NCBI GenBank assembly: GCA_037042185.1
Contig: JAXQJY010000021.1
Span: forward strand, 884,682-948,681
Origin: Sordariomycetes sp. S80-01Y
Taxonomy: Eukaryota; Ascomycota; Sordariomycetes
Length of the DNA: 64,000 nt
Reading direction: 5' to 3'
The notes under the pieces were generated by a model. It was not told where the DNA came from and did not search any database. It worked only from the letters and a program-made list of their open reading frames with translations. A program made the position numbers and the translations under genes. Below, one piece after another: positions 1 to 10,531 of this stretch. How positions within the stretch are numbered: the first letter of the stretch is position 1; every line of letters begins with the position of its first letter.

Positions 1-2714
1 GGCTGGGTTGGGCGGTTGACCCTTGTCTGCGCTGTCGCCGCCAAAGTACTTCTCGAATTCCTCGTGGTTGTCGCCGAAGGGCCGCTTGCCGAGAATGCGA
101 ACCAGATCGTCGCGCACTAGCATCTCCTTCTTGAGCAACTCCTCAGCGACCAAGCCCACCTCGGTCTTCTTCTCCGTCAGAAGGTCCTTGCATCGCTGGT
201 AGGCTTCGTTGACGATCCGCGTCACCTCCTCATCGATTCTCACCGCAGTCGCCTCAGAGTGACCCTTGTGCGGCGAGTTCGGGTCGTCTTCGTAGTGGAC
301 GGGGCCGAGCTTATCTGACATACCCCAGTCCTTGACCATCTTGCGTGCCATTTGCGATACTTTCTTGAAGTCGTCGCTGGCGCCCGACGTTACAGTAGGG
401 AAGTGGAGTTCCTCGGATATGCGGCCTCCCAAGGTCATGGCCATGCGATCCATGAGCTGTCTCGTACTCATCAGGTAGGCATCCTGCGGTAGGTATTGGG
501 CGTAACCCAGAGCACCTTGTCCTCGGGGAATGATCGAAACCTTCAGCAACGGGTCGGCGTGTTCCAAGAACCATCCACAGATGGCGTGGCCGGCCTCGTG
601 GTAGGCCACCGTCTTCTTCTCTTCTGGCCGAAGCACCAACGACTTGCGCTCCAGTCCACCGATGACGCGCTCAATGGCCTGCTCGAAGTGAATCATCTTC
701 ACGTCCTCGGCATTAGCTCGGGCCGCTGTTTGTTGTTAGCTAAAAGTCAGACAAGGCTTTCGGTGTGTAGTGACTCACCAATCAAGGCAGCCTCATTGAC
801 AACGTTGGAAATATCAGCACCGGAGAAACCGGGCGTCAAGGTCGAGAGACGGCCAACGAGGTGTTCATGGTCCTCCTTTGTAATGATCTTCTTGAGGTAC
901 ACCTGGAAGATTTCCTTGCGGCCCTTCATAGTGGGACGGTCGCAGTGAATGTGCCTGTCGAAACGACCCGGACGCATCAAGGCATCATCCAAGATTTCCG
1001 GTCGGTTCGTACCAGCAAGCACGACAACCTGCTCCCGCGTGTTGAATCCGTCCATCTCCGTCAGGATCTGGTTGAGGGTAGATTCACGCTCATCGTTGCC
1101 GCCCGAGAACCTACCGCTCCCAGAACGAGAGCGACCGATGGCATCGATTTCGTCAATGAAAATGATGCATGGAGCGTTCTTGCGACCCTCAGCAAACAAG
1201 TCTCGTACTCTCGACGGGCCAACACCGACGAACATCTCCACGAACTCCGAGCCGCTGACGCTGAAGAAGGGCACACCAGACTCGCCCGCGGTGGCCTTGG
1301 CCAGCAGAGTTTTACCAGTACCTGGGGGTCCGGCCAGAATAGCCCCGCGGGGGATTTTTGCACCCAGCTTCTCGAACTTTTGAGGGTTCTTCAAGAACGA
1401 GACGAACTCGGTAACCTCCACCTTAGCTTCATCCAACCCCGCAACATCAGCGAACTTGACCTTGACCGAAGACTCGGCGTTGAACTTCTTGGCCTTGCTC
1501 TTGCCTATGCTGAACATGCCACCACCGCCTCCGCCGCGGCCCATGGCGCGTTGTGTCCACACGATCAACCCAATGAACAACAGCGTAGGCCCAAATGCGA
1601 GGAAAAGATTGCCCAGAGTGCTGCCGCCGGCTTCGTAGCTCACGGGGATCCGGTCTTGCGGTGGAATGTTGAGCTCCGCTTGAGCCTCGCGCAGGTTCGC
1701 CTCAAAAGACTCCGCGGACCCAACGGTGAAGTATAGAGAGTTGCCACCCTGCTGCGACTGTGCGTCGGGGTGCAGCTCAATGCGGACGTTATGACCCTCA
1801 ACCACAAACTTCTTGACGAGCCCCTTGTACAGATAGTTCATCTTTGCTTCTTGCCATGTGATCTGCTGTCGGGTTCCAGATCCGGTGAAGTACTCCCATG
1901 CCCAGATCATGGACAGAATGATGATGATAGACTGGATACTCTCCATCCAGCTGCCTGTTGGTCCCGGTGGTGGTGGTGACGATGACCCGCCTTTTTGTGA
2001 TGAATCCTTGTCTTGCTTAGCTTGCTGTTGGCCATCTTCCGTCTTGTTCTCGTTGGACTTTGATTGCTCGGAACCGTCGAAGTACTTTGATCCCTTGTTG
2101 GAGGTTTGCTCTTCGGCTTCTCGCTGTGCGAAAGCCGATGCCATCTGAATCATTACACGCAGCATCTGAGCCTTGTCGACCATCGATAGATTCTGTCCGC
2201 TCATCCTTTTTTGCAGAAGATCGCGGGCTTGCCTGGGAACCCCTTCTACCCGAATCTCCTTCAGGACCTGTTGGAAAGTCTCTTGCTGAGCTGGCGGTAA
2301 GGTCTCGCCGAAGCGCACAAATACCTTGATCTCCTCTTCTGTGAGATGAACCCAGCCCTCCCGAAGTGGTGGCGCTGCAGGTTCTTTCTTGGGATCTTCC
2401 GGCGTTCCATCTGATTGCTCCGGCTCTTTCACATTTTCCTTGCCCTCTTGATCCTTCGCTTCTGAAGCCTGTGGATCTGAAGCCTTTGAACCCACATCAG
2501 ACTTCTTCTTGTCGTTGTCGTTCTCGGGATCTTGATTTGGCTTCGGCGAGTTCGTTGCGAAAGGCCGCCATGGTGTAGTGCTTCGAAGTGATGAAACCGC
2601 GGGAGCTATTGACCGAGCCAATATCGGCGACTGCGCTGTTCTCGAGAGCCTCAGAGGCTGAGACACTCGGGCAAGCCGCGCGATCTGGCTCGACTGCCGC
2701 AGGAGCCGCGACAT
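1..2714 (-). CDS. AFG3: m-AAA protease subunit (Afg3/Yta12 family), mitochondrial inner membrane; 3' end off window
   Basis: ATP-dependent zinc metalloprotease that degrades and processes proteins at the matrix face of the inner mitochondrial membrane. Exons 2714-779 and 725-1, joined across a 53-bp intron (726-778) with GTGAGT donor and CAG acceptor. About 887 codons are visible and the C-terminus runs off the left edge. In order: Arg/Ser-rich presequence; a charged Lys/Glu/Asp linker; a first membrane segment near residue 265 ([14 protein letters not shown]); an FtsH-extracellular-like domain; a second membrane segment ([10 protein letters not shown]); Walker A GPPGTGKT near 460; Walker [13 protein letters not shown] motif [18 protein letters not shown]; and the protease motif HEAGH at about 688-692, just after the intron. 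The start is the first ATG and begins the presequence. The family is certain, but Afg3 and Yta12 paralogues are hard to separate by eye. The next gene upstream, at 3267-4331, lies on the same strand. Confidence 0.93.
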
Positions 2715-3266
2715 GGTGAAGATGGCGGCGACGATCGAGACGCGGGTGCGCCGGTGACGGAGGTATTAGGTCGATTCGCAGGGAACCGCAGTATATCGTG
2801 CGGTGTTGGTTGATGAAGCTCGACGGCTTGAGAGAAAACAAATTATGAAGTAGTCATCCGATGGTGGTGCGGCTTAAGTATCCAGCGCCACATGCGGTGG
2901 TTAAACGATGACACCACGACGAAGCAAAAGTTGGAGGTCGAAAGCTGCAGGTGGATCCCAACCTCGCTAGCTCAATCGACAGGTCACGTGTGTCCCCAAG
3001 AGCTCGGATTTCGGAAGCGATGACTCTAAATCCGTGCAGGAAGTCATGAAATGCTTTCTTTTCGGAGTTTCGTACAATATTGAGGGCTTTCGAATACTGA
3101 GTACTAACTTGTCGGGGACGAAGGGCAGTCCACAATGCGTTGCACAGCGTAGGCTGTCCTACATCCAACGGTCGACCGACGCCGAGCTTGTTCCAGTCCA
3201 GTCCCGACCATACGTCAGCATGTTGCCTACGGTGTACATATCTGCATGCTCTCGAGGCCGAAAGTT
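2715..3266. other. intergenic: m-AAA upstream region / MTQ1 downstream region
   Basis: About 550 bp between two minus-strand genes, so it holds the promoter and leader of the m-AAA gene and the 3' UTR of the methyltransferase gene. Open frames here lack a convincing ATG and any family similarity. No RNA gene or repeat is seen. Confidence 0.5.
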
Positions 3267-4331
3267 TCAAATATCACGTTTGATTACAATGCATCGAACA
3301 TGACCGCTCCCCTTGATTGGCACCGTAACATCTTTGCTCTCTTTTCGAGAAATCAGAAAATGACGAAACTCTTCTTCGTCTGGCTCCAAATCCGGCCAGT
3401 CCCTCCAAACCTCCATGCGTGCTTGCGCGGAGAATTTGTGCTTCGCGCAGTACTCAATGACACGTCTGGCTTGATTTCGGTCACCAATCTCGAGCAGGAT
3501 GACCTTTGGCTGCAAAGTCTCGGCGACATCCAGCAGTCTGCCATAGAAGATATCTTCCGCGTGCAAACCGGGGGGTGGTTGAGGCAAGTGCTTGCCAGGG
3601 ACCAGAGCAAGACGCGGTTCGTGACGTTTTACAGACAGACCCAGCTGTCCGCGTCCATGGTGCCATACGTCCTCGGCAATATAGGGAGGGTTAGAAATGA
3701 GAACGTCCCAGGCTGAAATCCCCAGAGCCTGTATACTCTGATCATCAAACACATCAGCATGAGTGAAGTTAAGACACTGCTCTTCCGTAGGCGGACGCAT
3801 GTGACCTTGTTGAATATTCCGAGCGACATTGGATTGCGCAAGGTCCAAAGCCTTAGTAGAAACGTCGATCCCTCGTATGTCGAGCGTCTTGACAACCGTT
3901 TGCAATTCAGCAAAAAGTAGGAGCGGGATGCATCCTGTACCGGTGCAAAAGTCGACAATCCTAAGCTGTTCGGGAGACGCAGCTGGTCGACCCAGCAATC
4001 GACCGTCTCTCAAGAGATCCAAGAGGTGACAAACGTAAGCCTCAGTCTCTGGCCTTGGAATGAGCACACCTGGAGCGCATTTGATGTCCAGGGTACCGAA
4101 CGGTTGTGAGCCTAAGAGATACTGTAAAGGCTCGCCTTGGCCACGCCGATGACAAAGCTGGAGCAAGCGGTGTCGACTCTTTCCATGCCGATTTGCCGCG
4201 TCGACGTGTTGTCTAATCCATCTCAACTCGTTCTTTGCCGAGTCCAGGTCGCGACATGCTGGGAGGAGCGTTCTCAGCTCAGGTGAGATGTTGAAAGCGC
4301 GTCGGAGGATCTGAGGAGGGAGTCGTGGCAT
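3267..4331 (-). CDS. MTQ1: HemK/PrmC-type peptide release factor glutamine methyltransferase, probably mitochondrial (Mtq1)
   Basis: SAM-dependent N5-glutamine methyltransferase that modifies the GGQ motif of a class I release factor. Single exon, 354 residues from the ATG at 4331; the open frame continues upstream only through a TTG. The N-terminal helical domain leads to IPRPETE, then the SAM-binding segment DFCTGTGCIPLLL, a second acidic loop (GIDVSTKALDLA) and the catalytic NPPY motif at 214-217, the substrate-Gln binding signature of this family. The C-terminus (EVWRDWPDLEPDE, then a short basic tail) is typical of fungal members. The length fits the mitochondrial form better than cytosolic Mtq2, which is shorter and lacks the N-terminal domain. 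The gene is divergent from RPB11, 441 bp away. Confidence 0.85.
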   Translation of the reverse strand: MPRLPPQILRRAFNISPELRTLLPACRDLDSAKNELRWIRQHVDAANRHGKSRHRLLQLCHRRGQGEPLQYLLGSQPFGTLDIKCAPGVLIPRPETEAYVCHLLDLLRDGRLLGRPAASPEQLRIVDFCTGTGCIPLLLFAELQTVVKTLDIRGIDVSTKALDLAQSNVARNIQQGHMRPPTEEQCLNFTHADVFDDQSIQALGISAWDVLISNPPYIAEDVWHHGRGQLGLSVKRHEPRLALVPGKHLPQPPPGLHAEDIFYGRLLDVAETLQPKVILLEIGDRNQARRVIEYCAKHKFSAQARMEVWRDWPDLEPDEEEFRHFLISRKESKDVTVPIKGSGHVRCIVIKRDI

Positions 4332-4772
4332 TGATGACGACCAACATGGCCTGTCGCAAACCAAGGGTTCCAAGTTCTTCCAATGATATTAAAAGAAAGA
4401 GATGTTGTCGATTTCTGAATGGGGGGCCCTTGAAACGAGTCTGACAGTGTGGAGGTACAGTCGAGTAGGTAGCCGGTCAACTGGGCCTAACAAGATGTTG
4501 TTCGTCGCTAACGACGGATCCACAAAAAAAGCATTGACGCTATCTCAGTCGTGACCTGCACATCCCTTTCAACCTCATCCTCTTTGCTTCATGTCACATC
4601 TCTAGCTGCCGCCACACCTTTTCGCTCCACGCCATATCACATTCTTGAAATCGCTTTATTATACTTACCTGGTGCACTTGCTCTTGCACGACTCAGGGGT
4701 TACGACTGCCCGATCTCGCTCCGCCGTTCAACCATTCGATTGCCAGGCTAAAGAAGGCGCAAAGGCTTCATC
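4332..4772. promoter_or_regulatory. divergent promoter region of MTQ1 and RPB11
   Basis: About 440 bp between head-to-head genes. The RPB11-proximal part is CT-rich (CATCCTCTTTGC, TTCGCTCC), as is usual for fungal leaders. No TATA element close to either start was recognised. Confidence 0.4.
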
Positions 4773-5885
4773 ATGAACGCGCCCGATAGGTGAGTCACGC
4801 GGCTTTTACATGAAACTGCGAACTTCGTTTGGTCTTCAAAAACTTTTCGCCGGCGTGAGCGGGTTCGAGCAGCACATGGGTAGCGGTTGTTGGAAGGCTT
4901 GATGAGTTTGCGAAAACCATGCCACGATTTGAAGCATGCATTCGCTTCTCGCCGTCAACGGCCTTGATGGTGGTTCTTCTCAAAACACACCTGGCGATCA
5001 AAGATCCAGGGACGAACCCGGCTAGCAAAGGGGGCACATGCAGGACTGGCAGGCGCATACAGTGGTGACTGCCCTCCCACGGCGCCTGTCGTTTCAACGG
5101 ACACTCACCGGGCCACAGTACCAAGCTGTGGCTTTTCTTTGCCATGCCTGCCTTCTTTCTTTCTTCATCCCGTCACCAGGTTACCTCTTGCCCAACCCAT
5201 ATAAAATTCGCCTATGCTGCTCTGCTCCCTCCCTTAGGTAGAGGATCTCAGCGGCGTCTCCCTTAACACTACCTTACTACACCACAAAGTCTTACCGATC
5301 ACCTGCGCCAAGATGGCCTACTGCAACTCCAAACACTACAATCTCGCCGACGACCCGTATTCCAAACCACATACCTCAAAGACAGTTGCGCTGAGCCTGT
5401 ACTGACAATCGCAGATTCGAGCTCTTCTTGCTCAACGATGGAGAGAAGAGAATCGAGGAGAATGTATACTCAGGTAAGCTACGGCCTGGATCGACCAATG
5501 GACTGTGCTGATCAAGTGCAAGGGATGTCCAATACCTCGGACTTTGTTCTGAAGAAGGAGGATCACACACTCGGCAATTTGCTATCCGAGCATCTCAAGA
5601 TGCACCCCAATGTTTATATGGCTGGGTACAAGCGTATGTTTCTCTTCACTTCAATTCATGATTCAGCGCTGATTTTTTTTAACTGCAGTCGGTCACCCCA
5701 ACGTCCCTGAGTTGTTTATTCGAGTCCAGACGGATGGTGTACTTTCACCTCGGGACGTATTCACGTCGACGTGTGAGAAGCTCATCCAACAGCTCGACCA
5801 ACTTCATCAAGAGTTTACACGGGAATGGGAGTTGCGCCGTATCACGATGGCGGGAGAACAGGGGAACATGCAGAACGGAGCTTAG
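4773..5885 (+). CDS. RPB11: DNA-directed RNA polymerase II subunit Rpb11
   Basis: Small alpha-like subunit that pairs with Rpb3 in the Pol II assembly platform. Four exons: 4773-4789, 5415-5473, 5523-5633, 5689-5885, giving 127 residues, close to the family length (about 115-125). Exon 1 encodes only MNAPDR, which joins in frame to FELFLL in exon 2; this matches the strongly conserved N-terminus of yeast Rpb11 and justifies the distant first exon. The signature KKEDHTLGNLL follows, then GHPNVPELFIRVQT. Intron 1 is 625 bp, about ten times the usual size here; introns 2 and 3 are 49 and 55 bp. Intron 1 contains a TATA-like element and a micro-ORF, annotated separately. Convergent with LSM5. Confidence 0.92.
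5200..5206 (+). promoter_or_regulatory. TATA-like element inside RPB11 intron 1
   Basis: TATAAAA followed about 15-110 bp downstream by a pyrimidine-rich, leader-like stretch and an ATG in a near-ideal initiation context (GCGCCAAGATGG at 5304-5315). It may be an internal promoter; it could also be chance sequence in a long intron. Confidence 0.3.
5313..5405 (+). CDS. putative 30-codon micro-ORF nested in RPB11 intron 1
   Basis: ATG in strong context (CCAAGATGGCC) opens a 30-residue frame beginning MAYCNSKHYN and ending TVALSLY, with the stop at 5403-5405, seven bases before the exon-2 acceptor (CAG, 5412-5414). It lies about 110 bp downstream of TATAAAA. No family is recognised. It could be a micropeptide gene, an upstream ORF on an alternative RPB11 transcript that starts inside the intron, or chance. 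Reading through to exon 2 would not preserve the conserved MNAPDR start of Rpb11. Confidence 0.25.
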   Translation: MAYCNSKHYNLADDPYSKPHTSKTVALSLY

Positions 5886-6194
5886 GTGGCAGAATCACAT
5901 GGGTGGCAGTCTGGTTCACCCCTTCGGGCTTTTGGCGCTGGGGCGTAGGGTATGCTTATTGCAACGGCTTATGGCTGTTTATCTCAATTTTGTAGGAAAT
6001 GACACTCTGATGCTGTCGAACCCGTGCTGCTAGTATGAGGCAGTACGATCCTATGATATTTGTCCCAGGCACGAGAGACTGTGTGAAGACGTCCACAATT
6101 TAGGTTCAGCTCGTATAGCTGGCTCTTCATTGTTTATCGGTACTACAAGCCCTGGGTCTGTTCAATGATTTGGTTTTCGTCTTTGTCCTCATAT
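5886..6194. other. intergenic: convergent 3' ends of RPB11 and LSM5
   Basis: About 310 bp holding both 3' UTRs. No gene, RNA or repeat is seen. Confidence 0.5.
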
Positions 6195-6709
6195 CTAGGC
6201 CCCTTCTGGTCCCTCGCCGCCAGGGATCAACTAGTAGCACAGTCAGCTCGTCGCGTTGTGAATCAGGCGCAGGAAACCTACCATGCAGATGTTGTTGCCA
6301 TTTAGCAAGATCTTCGGTAGCTTCGTGTGGTTCCCAGAGTAATCGCTTTTCCATCGTTAGTTCCCGTTTGCTTGAGCAGTCGTCACTGTTATAGCTCACA
6401 ACTCTGTCACGTCCTCAAGTACCATGTCTGAATATTGTGTTAGGAAGCCCGAAGTTGGGAGCAGGAATCATTTCACTCACTGACGTAGTCGTCGAATCCC
6501 ATGAGGGTGCCAGCAAACTCTGTCTCGGATGTCAGTATTCGCCTCGGGGCTTGCTTGCGCTCAACTGACCCTTCTCGCCCTTCATAATAACCCATATCCT
6601 CGATCCAACACATTTGTCGATGAGCTCTGATTCCGGGTCAGTACGATAGTCCTGCCTTGCTCACTTCGTTGAGTAAAAGCTCACCGAGGGGTAGAAGTTG
6701 AGACGCCAT
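6195..6709 (-). CDS. LSM5: U6 snRNA-associated Sm-like protein LSm5
   Basis: Subunit of the heptameric LSm1-7 ring (cytoplasmic mRNA decapping) and the LSm2-8 ring (U6 snRNA, nucleus). Six exons spliced by hand: 6709-6685, 6626-6570, 6519-6481, 6427-6400, 6345-6282, 6230-6195, encoding 82 residues, the normal family size. The protein starts [14 protein letters not shown]; the Sm1 motif reads [29 protein letters not shown] and the Sm2 motif [14 protein letters not shown]. Introns are short, and intron 4 has a clear CTAAC branch point and joins TT|C to make Phe. Five introns in 82 codons explain why no single long open frame marks the gene. It is divergent from the exonuclease gene at 7190. Confidence 0.93.
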
Positions 6710-7189
6710 GGTGAGACTCGACGAAGCCGGCAAGGCTCGTGCTTGTTTTCAAGTGACGACTCTGAATCCTTTCGCCTGAGCCTAGAGCTTCGGTAGCGTT
6801 GCTGCTTGCTTCGTAGTTTGTCGTCGCGGAATCTTGTCGTCCCTATCGAGCATAGAATGTCGACCACTCTGTATCACCACCCCACGTGAGCTCGCGCCTG
6901 GTTCAATGACTAAGCCACTCTACGCGCCGCGCTCACGGTCGCGACCTGCGTCACTCCACACCTCCAACCACCCTCGATCATCCCGCATGCATGGCTGCCT
7001 GTGATATCGACGTGCGGGGCCATGACAATTGGTCACCATGAGCTGTCGATCTGCAGGGCGAGTCGCCGGCTCTGTTGTTTTTCATTTCACAACACACGCT
7101 CGTTCTTCACAACACCGTGAGTTCCCGACTGGAGGTGGCGCGAGAAGAGCACTAACTTCGGTTTATCCAGAAAACAGCACAAACGCGTT
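6710..7189. promoter_or_regulatory. divergent promoter of LSM5 and the exonuclease gene
   Basis: About 480 bp shared upstream region. On the plus-strand side it contains a likely 5' UTR intron (see 7117-7170). No clear TATA element. Confidence 0.4.
7117..7170 (+). other. predicted 5' UTR intron of the exonuclease gene
   Basis: GTGAGT donor at 7117, a CACTAAC branch-point match at about 7150-7156 and a TATCCAG acceptor ending at 7170, 20 bases before the ATG. The 54-bp length matches coding introns in the window. Confidence 0.5.
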
Positions 7190-8863
7190 ATGAGCTCTCC
7201 TTCGAGGTACGACCCGGATGGCGTTCTGTGGCGGCGGAACATAGGCATACGATTCTCGCCAAACCCGAAAACGCAAGCGAAGTTGCTGTATCCCCAGCTC
7301 GATGTAGCAGGCTACTCCCACGACTCCCACGATGCTTCGACATCTGAGCCCAAACCCGATGGGCATGTGGCCACCGGTGCAGATTCCCAAGAATATCATG
7401 ACGCTCTTGAATATACTACCAACGTTTCAGACGGCACATTTTGGCCGTCGGATTCGGAAGACGACTTCGTCGAGGCTCAAGAACTGTTGGATCACGACAT
7501 CGCCGACTCGCAACCTGCCGTGGCGGAATCGCCATCTACATCAGTCGAGCCTCCTTCCACCTCACTGAAATACAACATATCCCCGGAACTCTTCCAACAA
7601 GCCCGCCAAAGCCCGACAGGGTCGTCGGAGTCTTATTGGTCACATACTATGTACCACACCGCCAAAGAGGATGGCACCTTGCAAAAGGTCAAAGTTCACT
7701 ATTGCTTCAGCAAGAAGACAATGGAATGGGTGTGTAAGAAGTATTTTGTGGGAGAACCCGTTCTTGGTTTTGACTTGGAATGGTTGCCTTGGGCGTCCGG
7801 CAAAAGCACAGCACGAGAAAATGTGTCTTTAATACAGCTAGCAAGCCCGAGCAGAATCGCTCTATTTCATACCGCTTTGTTCACCAAAGATGACTTCGTG
7901 GCCGATACCTTTCGAGCAATCATGGAGGACGACAAAGTTAGCAAAGTCGGGGTGGCCATCAAGGCTGACTGTACGAGGCTGAGGAAGTGGATGGGAGTTG
8001 ATACAAGAGGTATACTCGAACTCAGCCACCTCCATAAGATAGTCAAGTACACGAGGGAAGAGCGACCTGATCTCATCAAGAAGTCGCTGGTACCTTTGGC
8101 AAGCTTGGTACAAGAGTATCTTGGCCTGCCGCTTTTCAAGGGCGATGCAGTACGTTCCAGTGATTGGACGAAGATACTCAACAGTAGGCAAATCAATTGT
8201 AAGGCACGCCAAGATTGAACGAATCGGGCCCACCACTGACTCCCTACAGATTCTGCCGCCGATGCTTACGCCGGCCTTCAACTATACTATGTTATCGATG
8301 AAACACGGCAGAAGCTGGACCCTTGCCCAGAGCGACCGTCTTTTGCTGAACTAAACCACCCTCTACCCATTCCAATATTCCCAGCAAAAGATCTCGAAGA
8401 AGTTGCTGCGATTGCAGGAGCAGCTTCAGAGCCCTCGTCAAAGGCGGTGGAAGAGGGAGCATCGGTGAAAACCACCATCGACACGCCTCACAGATCGCCA
8501 AAACACCATTCACCAACACTCAAGGCACCACGTGATGAACGCGTTATAGTCGCTGAAGTGAAAGCCCAGAATCACAAGGCCTCAAAAGGCAAGGCCTCTC
8601 TTGTCGGACTGTCAGCTTTGCGAGCATACTACATATGGCACAATAACACAGACCTGAGACCTGCAGATGTCGCGAAGATGTTGAGGGAGCCACCCCTGCA
8701 AACGAATACTGTTGTTGGCTACATTCTGAGCTCCATAAAAGCAGAGGGATTGCCATTTGAGAAGAGGAGACTTAAGGATGAGTGCCTTGCGGCATTGGCG
8801 CCAGAGACACTCAAGTCGGCCAGGTGGGAGAGTCTGGTGAAGGAGTGTGGGTATGTATTTTAA
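7190..8863 (+). CDS. DEDDy 3'-5' exonuclease-domain protein with C-terminal helix-turn-helix
   Basis: Predicted 3'-5' nuclease of the RNase D / WRN-exonuclease superfamily. Exons 7190-8198 and 8250-8863, joined across a 51-bp intron; 540 residues. The exonuclease domain spans about 185-360: motif I FDLEW (D195, E197), motif II around IKADCTRL (D260), and motif III YSAAD (Y337 and D341), restored exactly by the splice. The presence of the Tyr marks the DEDDy subtype. The first 150 residues are acidic and Ser-rich. The region after about 380 is linker, and about 470-540 (ALRAYYIWHNNTDL.PADVAKML) resembles the helix-turn-helix domain found at the C-terminus of some RecQ proteins. No helicase domain is present, so it resembles stand-alone WRN-exonuclease-like fungal proteins. 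Its substrate cannot be told from sequence. Confidence 0.85.
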
Positions 8864-9089
8864 GTCACCACCCAGCTCCCTCACTCGTCGTATCTTAATA
8901 TACGCCGGGATGCTTTTAAATGCATTCTCAGAGGCAGGTACTCCCCATGCCTGCCATGTCTGTAACCAACAGTGAGCGATGATAGCTGCCAGCATCATGT
9001 AGTACAAGTACAACTTAGTGAAGCAGGTTGAAAACAGGCAAGGTAGCATTCAACGGACGCATCATTGAATCAGCACCAAGCATCTATAT

Positions 9090-10531
9090 TTACTCCTCTA
9101 GCAACCCCCGGCCCTTATTGATTTGCACATTCTTGTCCTCACCGCCCGACACAATGCCCCATTCACGGTCCCAAGCGACACTTAATACTTTAGCTCCATC
9201 ACCGCCCGGCGGTAGCTTTTTGCCCCTAAGCCACTCCCTTGGGATTGTGTATGCTGGGTCGCTGACCCTACCGCCTGCAGCGTCCCCGTCTGCGAGGCCC
9301 GAGCGCACGCTTCGGAGGTCCCATACCCGACAGGTGCTATCCCAAGATCCAGAAACTAGAGAGTAGTCATTCTCCGGGCAAGGCGCGATCGAGGAGACCC
9401 TATTCACATGACCGCGTAGCGTCATAGCAGCCGTCGCCGCGGCACTCTCCCTAGGGTCCAAGAGAGTGATGTGCCTTGCGGACGTACCTGCCGCAATAAG
9501 CGAGTTCGGCAACGCCGAGGCGCACGTGATTGGGTGCATAGTAGTTAAGCGGTTGACCTCCTTTTGCGTAGTAAGATCGATCGTCTTGACGGTGTGATCT
9601 GCTGAAGCTGTGTAGGCTACTGTGGAATCGTGCGGGTGGAACATGGCGGCGGTTACCGGATCGTAGGGGTCGTCCGTGACGGAGATCATTGTAAGAGGCC
9701 CTCTTTGTGCCGTGTTGGCCGCCTCCGAGATCTTTGTTTTCTTGTTGCTGTACGTCGAAGGAAGGTGCTGTGGGTCGGCTTGCGGTGCGGTACGTTTTGA
9801 AGAAGACCACAATCCAATCTTGCCATCCGAAGATGCTGACAATATCCTTCCTGATGAGCCATGGACTGCAATACTGTTCCACTTCTTCTCATGACCATAC
9901 AGCTCCATGCTGGCCTTGAGCTTGCCTGATGACCCATCCTCGCCTTCACTGTAGTCCCACACCACCATCTTGAAGTCTAAACCTGCCGAGACAAGCTGCT
10001 TCTCGGAAAGCCACTTCACACAGTCCGCTCGCCTGGAATGGCCGCCTTCACTCTTTCCGCCAGCTGCGATCGATTCGCCGCTCGGCGTCCATACTCTAAT
10101 CACGCCGTCGTAGGAGGAGCTCACAGCTCGCTGTCCCATCACATCCACACCGCTCACCCAGTCGTCATGCTCGAAGCTTGCTTGATACACAGGAGGAATC
10201 AGACTGCGGACGTATTGCAACGTGAGAGTTGTTTCGGAGGACAAGCCTTCGGAGGCAAGGTACTCTTCGATAGAGGTTCGGAGGAATTTGCCATTGGCAA
10301 GGAAATCCAGCGGAACTGGTGATGAAGTGTCGAGCATCGACTCGGAGTTGAGAATACGACTGAGTCCATAGCGCTTGATGTCTGCAATAAATCATTAGCG
10401 AGCGTCGGCGCCGGCAATTCGGGCTGTGACTTACCCGCAGGCACGAGCAATTGCTGCTTCGATTCTGGGAGCTGCAAATCGGGCTCTGAACTGGTGAAGA
10501 CGACCCTCACCTGACCCTGCGTCGCATCCAT
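9090..10531 (-). CDS. YTM1: Ribosome biogenesis protein Ytm1 (WDR12)
   Basis: WD-repeat protein of the Nop7-Erb1-Ytm1 (PeBoW) complex needed for 60S subunit maturation in the nucleolus; removed from pre-60S particles by the Rea1/Mdn1 ATPase through its N-terminal domain. Exons 10531-10435 and 10381-9090, with a 53-bp intron; 462 residues. Residues about 5-95 form the NLE domain (QVRVVFTS, DIKRYGLSRILN, PVPLDFL, FLRTSIEEYL), which separates Ytm1 from generic WD40 proteins. About seven WD repeats follow, with markers such as GYDGVIRVW-like, SASSDGKIGLW, YTASADHTVKTID and SGSWDSTCRVWDLR, and the final blade VSGGEDKNVQINKG. Convergent with the exonuclease gene; only 226 bp separate the two stop codons. 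Confidence 0.93.

Noticed and set aside
2854-3270. 138-codon minus-strand frame between the m-AAA and MTQ1 genes
   Set aside because: No supporting motif or convincing start; lies where UTRs of two genes are expected.
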